Positions 13,764-18,921 of a DNA stretch of 18,921 nt are shown piece by piece; the stretch's first letter is position 1, and the number at the start of each line of letters is the position of its first letter. A program made the translations under genes and the position numbers. The notes beneath the pieces were generated by a model. The model saw nothing but the letters and a program-made list of their open reading frames with translations, was not told where the DNA came from and searched no databases. This DNA is from Burkholderiales bacterium. GTDB lineage: Bacteria; Pseudomonadota; Gammaproteobacteria; Burkholderiales; SG8-41. The stretch spans positions 1 to 18,921 of the forward strand of contig SYEN01000074.1 in the NCBI GenBank assembly GCA_005800795.1, in the 5' to 3' direction.

Positions 13764-14827
13764 CGCACTTCGCTGCTCTGGTGGTCAGCGCGGTTTTGTT
13801 CAAGCTGCTGGGGGGGCAGATTTTCACGCCGCTGAGCGTGGTATTGGCGGGGTTGATTTTCTTTTTGCGCTACGGCGTCGATGCTGGTCTGCGGCAGGCG
13901 CTGGAAGTTTTTCTGCTGCAATTTGGCGCGCTGATTTACATGCTGGCTAACCAGGAGCCCAGCTACTACGAGCATGCGGCACTGATATTTTGTCTGGCGC
14001 CCGCTGCGCACCGACTGCGTGAGTTGGGACGCATAGTGGCGGCAGAAGGCACCGTGTTGCTGGTGTTTGCGTATATCGTCTGGTCGCTGGCATGGAGCGC
14101 CAACACCGGCATGACGCTCGCCGGTATTTATATGTCGGCGCTGTGCATGGTGTTTTTGCTCGTGTATGTGCTGACCTTTGGCGCAGATCTGCAGCAGATT
14201 TTCCGCAAAGTGGTGCAACTGGTTGCAGTAATCATGGTGGGTTCGGTGGTGGTGGGCGCCATCGGCCATGGCAGCGCCGGACAGACGTTTACCGGCGTGA
14301 CACTGCATCGCAATCAGTTCGGGTTCCTGTTGGGCCTGCTCATTCTGCTCGGCCTGTTTCGATTGCGCGCACAGGTGACCGGGCGGTACGCGTTTGGCGT
14401 GGCCGTATCTGCGGCATTTCTGGTTTACATCGATTCCAAGAGTTCGATCATCGCCATCGCCCTCACGGCGGTATTGTGGTTCGTGGTCACCGCAAAGCGC
14501 TGGCGGATTTACACGGCGCTGGTGGCTCTCGGCATTGCGGCGTTTGTGGTCAGTTTGCCCAGCCCAAAAATGGATCACTTCGCGATGCGCATGGGCCGTG
14601 ATCCGACGTTTACCTCACGAACGGAAATCTGGGCCGATAGCGCAAAGCTGTTGGCCGAGCAACCTTACACAGGTTTTGGTTACAACGCGGTGTGGAGTGC
14701 ATTCGAGAATCGCCTGTCGCAATACCGCGATGCGCCTGGCCCCAAGTACGGCCATGCGCACAATGCGTGGATCGATTGGGGCCTGCAGTTGGGTGTCGGC
14801 GGGTGGTTGGTCTATATCCTGTTTTAG
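13760..14827 (+). CDS. O-antigen ligase / Wzy-like polytopic membrane protein, N-terminal part (frameshifted)
   Basis: The frame encodes 355 residues with about nine hydrophobic segments and then hits TAG at 14825. The features fit the Wzy_C/O-antigen-ligase family: a TGVTLHRNQFG segment, IDSKSSIIAIAL, RTEIWADSAKLLAEQPYTGFGYN-type text (given here in short: RTEIW, QPYTGFGYNAVW) and GHAHNAW with His332/His334 before a final membrane helix. Family members transfer or polymerise lipid-linked glycans on the outer face of the inner membrane. The last helix LVYILF is cut mid-way and continues in the -1 frame as GALLARALALA, so about 175 further residues belong to the same protein. The start overlaps the hydrolase stop by four bases. 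Confidence 0.85.
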   Translation: MTHFAALVVSAVLFKLLGGQIFTPLSVVLAGLIFFLRYGVDAGLRQALEVFLLQFGALIYMLANQEPSYYEHAALIFCLAPAAHRLRELGRIVAAEGTVLLVFAYIVWSLAWSANTGMTLAGIYMSALCMVFLLVYVLTFGADLQQIFRKVVQLVAVIMVGSVVVGAIGHGSAGQTFTGVTLHRNQFGFLLGLLILLGLFRLRAQVTGRYAFGVAVSAAFLVYIDSKSSIIAIALTAVLWFVVTAKRWRIYTALVALGIAAFVVSLPSPKMDHFAMRMGRDPTFTSRTEIWADSAKLLAEQPYTGFGYNAVWSAFENRLSQYRDAPGPKYGHAHNAWIDWGLQLGVGGWLVYILF

Positions 14828-15351
14828 GTGCGCTACTGGCGCGCGCGCTGGCCCTGGCGCGGCAGCCTGAGGGGTTTGTCAGCGGAATGCACGTTGTGTG
14901 TCTGCTGGTGTACATCCAGGTCTATGATTTGGCGAATGTTTCCACGATTCCCATCACGCGTTTTGGATTCTTCATGCTGGCGGCGGCATCGCTGTGTTTG
15001 TGGCTAGGCGCGGCGCGTCGGGACACGCCGACACCGGCAGCCACGGCTGGCATGCCACTGGGGGAAACCCAATGGTCTCGAGTGCGTACATACTGTGTAT
15101 GGCGTACGTTCAAGGTGACGCTGCTGGCAGCGGCGGTCTTTCTGGGAGTGGCCAATGTCGCTGTTTGGGAAGACGGGCGTCGCTTCGCGGCGGTGAATGA
15201 ACCTTACCCGCCGGCTGCTGATGCGATGGCTGCATCGAGTTATCTGGAAGCTGAAAAATTTCAATGGAAGAGCGCGGACAAGCTGCACGAGTATGCCCGG
15301 GCGCATCGTCAGGCGCTGCTTGAAAAAATGAACCGGAGCAAGGCGCCATGA
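14821..15351 (+). CDS. C-terminal part of the O-antigen ligase / Wzy-like protein (displaced frame)
   Basis: Read in the -1 frame from 14821, the sequence continues the interrupted helix (VLGALLARALALA), then has a hydrophobic LLVYIQVYDLANVSTIPITR segment, a helix FGFFMLAAASLCLWLG and another near VTLLAAAVFLGVANVAVW. The soluble tail ends NRSKAP at 15351. Joined with 13760-14827 it gives about 530 residues, reasonable for a ligase with a periplasmic tail. The shift occurs in GTTTTAGG (14821-14828); a fifth T would restore CTG-TTT-TTA-GGT. No start codon with a ribosome-binding site lies at the join, so this is not a separate gene. Its stop overlaps the next ATG (ATGA at 15348). Confidence 0.75.
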   Translation, partial: VLGALLARALALARQPEGFVSGMHVVCLLVYIQVYDLANVSTIPITRFGFFMLAAASLCLWLGAARRDTPTPAATAGMPLGETQWSRVRTYCVWRTFKVTLLAAAVFLGVANVAVWEDGRRFAAVNEPYPPAADAMAASSYLEAEKFQWKSADKLHEYARAHRQALLEKMNRSKAP

Positions 15352-15617
15352 GAGTCGCGCCAGGGCTGGCGGGTTTTGCCATTGCGATGGCACTTTGCGG
15401 TTGTGCGCCCAGCACGGATGTGTCTGGTTGGGAAATGGCACGCAAGAAACCCGGCGATACGCGGCTGGAGTCTTTTCCCGAAATTCCCGTGGCGTTCCCT
15501 GGTGTTGTGCCCCTGCCTGCGGCCACAGGCGCCAAGACAGATTCGCAGCGCGGATACCTGAAGCAGCATGATCCGGGCAGTCTGTTCCGGCGTGGCTATT
15601 CGGCGCCCACGCCCTGA
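15348..15617 (+). CDS. Small predicted lipoprotein
   Basis: An 89-residue protein, function not recognised. The N-terminus MRVAPGLAGFAIAMALCGC has a hydrophobic core and a lipobox-like LCGC, so Cys19 would be the lipidated residue. The remainder is short, polar and rich in Pro and Gly, with a PEIPVAFPGVVPLP stretch and no recognised domain. Its ATG overlaps the ligase-like stop by four bases and its own stop is one base before the next possible ATG. The position in the packed operon suggests an accessory envelope component. Confidence 0.7.
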   Translation: MRVAPGLAGFAIAMALCGCAPSTDVSGWEMARKKPGDTRLESFPEIPVAFPGVVPLPAATGAKTDSQRGYLKQHDPGSLFRRGYSAPTP

Positions 15618-15618
15618 A

Positions 15619-16248
15619 ATGCAACCCATGACACGCTTACTCGTTCTGCTGATCGGCCTGCTGTGTTTGAACGCGGGCGCGCGGGCGCAAGCTGATACTA
15701 CAGTACTCTACATCAGCAACGAACGCCTGACTGCATTGGCCTTGGGACATCCTCACTTCCCGCAGTTTGCCCGCGTGGGCTTCGGTACGAATGCCAAACC
15801 ATGGCATGCCTGGTTCGGTGGTACGGAAATGTGCGTCATCGTGTATTTGCCGTCGTATTTGCCAGGAACCAAGGTCGATTTCGATGCAAAAATGCTGTTG
15901 GGGAACAACTTCAAAGGCCAACGCTGGGAAAACGCTTACGCCGCACTCGCTGCTTTTGATACCGACGGCAACGGCATAGTTGAAGGCGACGAGTTGCGTG
16001 ATTTGTATATGTGGGTGGATTTCAATGGTGACGGTACTCTGGCCACACGCGAAGATGCGCTCGTATCCCTGCGCAAACGGTTTGCCGGCATAGACTTGCG
16101 TACGCTTGCCAAGCAGTACGATGGCGCGGCGCGCACGGGGCGGCTCGCGGCTTTTTCCGTGCTTGAGCGGCGCGGGGGCAGGCGTCATATGCTCGAACTT
16201 AAAGTGGGCGAGACTTTTCCGAGCCGTGACTGTGCCTACCTTTCGTAA
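15619..16248 (+). CDS. Exported EF-hand (calcium-binding) protein
   Basis: A 209-residue protein from ATG 15619 (ATG 15628 also possible; neither has a Shine-Dalgarno, so coupling to the upstream stop at 15615-15617 is likely). The signal peptide MTRLLVLLIGLLCLNAGARA is followed by a domain with no recognised family. Then come two EF-hand loops: DTDGNGIVEGDE (residues 114-125) and DFNGDGTLATRE (134-145), with the expected Asp/Asn and final Glu ligands. Paired EF-hands in an exported bacterial protein suggest calcium-dependent structure or binding in the periplasm or at the surface. The TAA at 16246-16248 is followed in the same frame by another 133 open codons, so the protein may once have been longer. 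Confidence 0.78.
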   Translation: MQPMTRLLVLLIGLLCLNAGARAQADTTVLYISNERLTALALGHPHFPQFARVGFGTNAKPWHAWFGGTEMCVIVYLPSYLPGTKVDFDAKMLLGNNFKGQRWENAYAALAAFDTDGNGIVEGDELRDLYMWVDFNGDGTLATREDALVSLRKRFAGIDLRTLAKQYDGAARTGRLAAFSVLERRGGRRHMLELKVGETFPSRDCAYLS

Positions 16249-16269
16249 ACCGCCAAAGGAACTGCTGCG

Positions 16270-16647
16270 TTGCCTGATGCCCGCAACCCCTTCACCGGCT
16301 TCTGGCGTTGGACCATCTCCAATGCCAATCAGTGGAAAGACGCGACCCGTCCGTGGGGAAAGGAAGCGGCGGGTCAATTGTTGCTCGCGGCGAGTGGCAA
16401 TCAGATTCATGGCCTGGTGCAGTACGTCGGACCCCATAACGACCGCATTAATCTCCCCTTGGAGGGCGCAGTGAATGGCGCGACGGCCCAATGGGTGTCG
16501 TCGTCACCCATGGGGCTGACGCGCAGCGAGTTGCGGCTGGAGCAGGTGTTCGGCCGTCCGGTACTGCGTGGTACTGCGTGGAGTAGTCGAAACGGCAAGG
16601 TGAGCGTGTGGAACTGGGAGGCGACGTATGAAAAAGCCATTGACTAG
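16270..16647 (+). CDS. Hypothetical protein, possible detached C-terminal domain of the EF-hand protein
   Basis: This frame is the same as the EF-hand gene and opens right after its TAA. TTG at 16270 has AAGGA nine bases upstream, so separate translation of 125 residues is possible. It contains PFTGFWRWTISNANQW, a QIHGLVQYVG segment and a closing VSVWNWEATYEKAID. The regular Trp/Gly spacing suggests a small beta-rich domain. It lacks a signal peptide, whereas its upstream neighbour is exported, which favours an original single gene split by a nonsense change. No family was recognised. A 10-base tandem repeat lies at 16561-16580. Its end overlaps the next gene by 20 bases. Confidence 0.6.
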   Translation: MPDARNPFTGFWRWTISNANQWKDATRPWGKEAAGQLLLAASGNQIHGLVQYVGPHNDRINLPLEGAVNGATAQWVSSSPMGLTRSELRLEQVFGRPVLRGTAWSSRNGKVSVWNWEATYEKAID

Positions 16648-16882
16648 GTGGGAAGCCATCCTGTTGATTTTTGTGGCGGCGATACTGGTTGCTTGCAGTG
16701 TGTTGCAAAACCAGCGGCTGCAGGCTGTGCAGCTGGCGCAAAAGCAGGCGCTTTATGCAGAGCGGCTGCGCACGGCGCAAGTGATTCTCGAAAATGAAAT
16801 GCTGGCTGCGGCGTATCTGACAACGCTCGACGTATATACACGCGAACGCGCGCGCCACCACCTCGATGGAAGTCCGCAGTGA
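16628..16882 (+). CDS. Small membrane-anchored or lipoprotein with coiled-coil tendency
   Basis: An 84-residue protein of unknown function. ATG at 16628 follows GGGAGGCGACGT, a good ribosome-binding site at seven bases. Residues 1-23 (MKKPLTRWEAILLIFVAAIL, then VAC) form a signal or anchor with an LVAC lipobox-like end at Cys23. The rest is Gln/Ala/Leu-rich (residues 27-60) with heptad-like spacing that may form a coiled coil. It overlaps both neighbours, with GTGA shared with the next gene. Confidence 0.65.
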   Translation: MKKPLTRWEAILLIFVAAILVACSVLQNQRLQAVQLAQKQALYAERLRTAQVILENEMLAAAYLTTLDVYTRERARHHLDGSPQ

Positions 16883-17187
16883 TCCGTTATCTGGCCTACG
16901 CTTTTGTGGCTATCATGCTATTTACGGTGGCGGGGCAGGCGATCAGGTTGCGGCAGATTGAGTCTGCGCCTTCAGTACAGATTGCACAGATCACCCAGAT
17001 AGCGCTGCACGAAAGCCGACTGTTGGCATTCTTGGCAGAAATACGCCATGGCAACCGGCCAACCCATGACAACATTGTTCTGAGTATCAGCCGTATCCGA
17101 GATTCGCAACCCCAACTGCAGGATTACCGGTTGGAGGAACGTGTGGTGGCAGAAAAACTACTGGCGCGATTGAGCAAGACCGACTGA
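16879..17187 (+). CDS. Small single-pass membrane protein
   Basis: A 102-residue protein of unknown function. The GTG start at 16879 overlaps the preceding TGA by four bases. One hydrophobic segment (about residues 4-20, YLAYAFVAIMLFTVAG) is followed by a hydrophilic region of predicted helix with ILE/ARG-rich text such as SRLLAFLAEIRHG and RLEERVVAEKLLARL. With the preceding protein it forms a pair of short, anchor-plus-helix proteins at the end of the operon, which may interact. It ends 31 bases from the convergent AmpG-like gene; no clear terminator is visible between them. Confidence 0.65.
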   Translation: MIRYLAYAFVAIMLFTVAGQAIRLRQIESAPSVQIAQITQIALHESRLLAFLAEIRHGNRPTHDNIVLSISRIRDSQPQLQDYRLEERVVAEKLLARLSKTD

Positions 17188-17218
17188 CCGGTGCGAATGT
17201 GCACTCGTACGACCCACG

Positions 17219-18559
17219 TTATACCGGGTTTGTGGCTTGCGCCTTTTGAATTTGAAGTTTCAGTGGCAAGTGTTTCATCATCCACAGCAGCAGCAGCAGC
17301 CCTGGCAGCGCGATCACTGTGGATACCACGAAAAACGTCACCCAATCCGTGTGCTCGGCCAGCCAACCACCGCTTGACGACAGCCACGTGCGCCCAAACG
17401 CCATAAAGGATGTCAGCAGCGCGAACTGGGTGCCCGTATACGCCGTGTTGCACAGTAGCGACAAATAGGCCACGAATGCCGACGAGCCCATGCCGCCGGT
17501 GAAGTTCTCAATGCCCACGGCCAGATATAGAAAACCGACATCGTGGCCGACGATGGCCAGCGCAGCGAATATCAGATTGGACAACATTTGCAGGATGCCG
17601 CACCACAGTAGGCTGTTCAGCACGCCATACTGTTTGACCATCACCCCACCCAGAAAAACGCCGGCGAGCGTGGCGACCACCCCGAAGAGCTTGCTGGCGT
17701 TGGCGATCTCGGTTTTGCTGAATCCGAGCTTGACGTAAAACGGATTGGTCATCGATCCCGCGAACGCGTCACCGAGTTTGTAAAGCAGAATAAAGGCAAG
17801 TATCAGCAGCGCCGCAGCCAGCGAATGTCGGGTCAAAAATTCCTGGAAGGGTTCGATCACCATGGAGTGCAGTGTGGGCTGCGGGCGAGCTGCCGCCTCG
17901 CCCGGTTGCACATCATCCGGCGGTGTGGGCGCCAGGAGCGTGGCGATCATGCCGACAAACACCAGCAACGCCATCGCGGCATATACGATGGTCCAGCTCT
18001 TCAACGCGTCTGCCAGATACAACGCCCCGGCGCCAGCGGCAAGCAGGCCGATGCGGTAGCCCGCCTGGGTCATGGCGGCCCCCGCACCTTGCTGCGAGGG
18101 ATCGAGGATTTCAATGCGATAAGCGTCGATCACGATGTCCTGACTGGCTGAAAAGAACGCGACCGCTACGGCCCATGCGGCAGTGTGCAATGGCGACGTG
18201 GCGGGATCGCTGAGTCCCAAACCGAAAATCGATCCCATAAGCCCCAACTGAATGACTAGCATCCAGCTTCGCCGCCGTCCCAAGTGCTGCGAGAGCAGCG
18301 GTATGGGCACGCGGTCGATCAGCGGCGCCCACAGGAACTTCAGGGTATACGGTGTGCCTGCCAGCGCAAACAGGCCGACCGCGGTCAGCGACACACCGAC
18401 TTCCGTCATCCAAATCTGCAACGTGCCCATGGTGAGCAGCAGCGGCAGCCCGCTGGCAAAGCCCATGGCGGAGACGAACAGCAACCGCCGCTCCGTGTAC
18501 AGCGTGAAGGCTTCGCCCCAGCGTTGGAGGCGACCGGTGGGTACGCCAGTGTCAGTCAT
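17219..18559 (-). CDS. ampG: AmpG-type MFS muropeptide permease
   Basis: A 446-residue, roughly 12-helix inner-membrane transporter of the AmpG group in the major facilitator superfamily, which imports anhydromuropeptides for peptidoglycan recycling. Diagnostic text includes GFASGLPLLLTMGTLQIW, TPYTLKFLWAPLIDRV, LGRRRSWM, SQDIVIDAYRIEIL and QAGYRIGLLAAGAGAL, then GDAFAGSMTNPFYVKLGFSK in the second half. ATG at 18559 begins MTDTGVPTGRLQRWGEAFTL, a typical AmpG N-terminus; the open frame extends to 18775 but without coding character. No strong ribosome-binding site is seen. It diverges from the methyltransferase-like gene and is convergent with the envelope operon. No ampD, ampR or beta-lactamase gene is present. 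The symbol reflects the subfamily; substrate range is untested. Confidence 0.88.
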   Translation of the reverse strand: MTDTGVPTGRLQRWGEAFTLYTERRLLFVSAMGFASGLPLLLTMGTLQIWMTEVGVSLTAVGLFALAGTPYTLKFLWAPLIDRVPIPLLSQHLGRRRSWMLVIQLGLMGSIFGLGLSDPATSPLHTAAWAVAVAFFSASQDIVIDAYRIEILDPSQQGAGAAMTQAGYRIGLLAAGAGALYLADALKSWTIVYAAMALLVFVGMIATLLAPTPPDDVQPGEAAARPQPTLHSMVIEPFQEFLTRHSLAAALLILAFILLYKLGDAFAGSMTNPFYVKLGFSKTEIANASKLFGVVATLAGVFLGGVMVKQYGVLNSLLWCGILQMLSNLIFAALAIVGHDVGFLYLAVGIENFTGGMGSSAFVAYLSLLCNTAYTGTQFALLTSFMAFGRTWLSSSGGWLAEHTDWVTFFVVSTVIALPGLLLLLWMMKHLPLKLQIQKAQATNPV

Positions 18560-18726
18560 CAGGTTATGTTTTTCTGTCGGTTTTGTGTCGGGCGCATGGC
18601 CGCTGGCGCGAAAGGGTTGGTGTTCGCGCAAGCGTTTTACATGATATAGCGCAAACCGCGCTGCACCAAATGGCATGGCTACTTCTTGGCCGGGACGGGA
18701 GAATTGTCCAGAGGTAAAATTCACCC
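18560..18726. promoter_or_regulatory. Divergent intergenic region between ampG-like and methyltransferase-like genes
   Basis: This 167-base gap must contain both start regions. On the minus strand TTGGTG and TATATC occur with a 15-base gap, which is short for a sigma70 promoter. On the plus strand GAGG lies about 12 bases before the ATG at 18727. No operator or RNA structure was recognised. Confidence 0.35.
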
Positions 18727-18921
18727 ATGCTGCTACGCGATGACTTTGTATCACTTCTTGTGCGCCGCCCCCCATGCCTGTTGTTGCGACAGGCGTGGTT
18801 GTCCTGTCTGTTGTTTACTGCGTTTCTGGCGGCTGCGCAGATACCAGCGGACAGCTATAAACCCGTTCCCGGTCAGCCGGGCAAGGACGTGGTGTGGATC
18901 CCTACGCCGGATGCCACGCTC
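18727..18921 (+). CDS. Start of exported SAM-dependent methyltransferase-like protein (partial)
   Basis: The frame from ATG 18727 stays open for 65 codons to the window edge. It has a basic start, a hydrophobic segment (WLSCLLFTAFLAAAQ) and then YKPVPGQPGKDVVWIPTPDA. The PGKDVVWxPTPxA motif is known from exported class I methyltransferase-like proteins of betaproteobacteria, where it stands just before the SAM-binding region; that region is outside the window. The family assignment therefore rests on one motif. Confidence 0.6.
   Translation, partial: MLLRDDFVSLLVRRPPCLLLRQAWLSCLLFTAFLAAAQIPADSYKPVPGQPGKDVVWIPTPDATL

Noticed and set aside
13733..14578. 281-codon minus-strand frame rich in Gln and His
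   Set aside because: It is antisense to the ligase-like gene and shows typical shadow composition.
14819..14829. Programmed -1 ribosomal frameshift at CTGTTTTAGG
   Set aside because: The heptamer does not follow the X-XXY-YYZ pattern in the zero frame and no stimulatory structure was evident. A lost T is simpler.
15637..16491. 284-codon minus-strand frame opposite the EF-hand gene
   Set aside because: It is antisense to a gene with signal peptide and two EF-hands, and has no recognisable domain.
17285..17299. CAG trinucleotide run
   Set aside because: It encodes a leucine run in the last membrane helix of the AmpG-like protein, so it is ordinary coding sequence.
1..18921. CRISPR arrays, tRNA or rRNA genes, riboswitches
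   Set aside because: No regularly spaced repeats, cloverleaf-like segments or known RNA motifs were seen on either strand by eye.

Overview
The window reads as chromosomal DNA of a GC-rich betaproteobacterium, most likely in the order Burkholderiales. The main reason is the number of orphan tripartite-tricarboxylate-transporter (TTT/TctC, 'Bug') substrate-binding proteins, whose expansion is a hallmark of that order. This is inference: no rRNA or other phylogenetic marker is present.

Layout. (1) 1-342: the 3' end of an IS1595-type transposase, an AT-rich repeat, and a decayed Bug C-terminus. (2) 343-4477, minus strand: a catabolic-looking cluster of Gfo/Idh/MocA oxidoreductase, creatininase-family hydrolase, second Gfo/Idh/MocA oxidoreductase and Bug receptor. 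It diverges from another Bug receptor at 4613-5602. (3) 5603-7757: a scar carrying the last codons of a lost Bug gene, a zinc-free MDR/quinone oxidoreductase, a 5'-truncated Bug gene, and a lectin/endostatin-like exported protein whose start is frameshifted. (4) 7893-12479, minus strand: three more Bug receptors and a CapA-family protein. One receptor has had its N-terminus replaced by the start of an IS3-type transposase. (5) 12552-17187, plus strand: a tightly packed operon behind a good sigma70-like promoter. It encodes an exported alpha/beta hydrolase, an O-antigen-ligase/Wzy-like membrane protein (broken by a -1 frameshift), a small lipoprotein, an exported EF-hand protein, a conserved-looking ORF in the same frame after a stop, and two small membrane or lipoproteins. 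(6) 17219-18921: an AmpG-type MFS permease, divergent from the start of an exported methyltransferase-like protein.

Between 177 and 11294 there are five full-length and three decayed Bug loci and no TctA/TctB membrane partner. This part of the window is a zone of receptor birth and death. An AT-rich repeat (core AAAAC-A/C-A/G-ATACTT) recurs at the joints between these genes. It may be an insertion-sequence end or a recombination scar.

The best candidate for an undescribed system is the 12.7-17.2 kb operon, which looks like an envelope-polysaccharide or glycan-handling module of unknown product. Several reading frames are broken by one-base losses in homopolymers or by a stop, so base accuracy should be checked before calling them pseudogenes.
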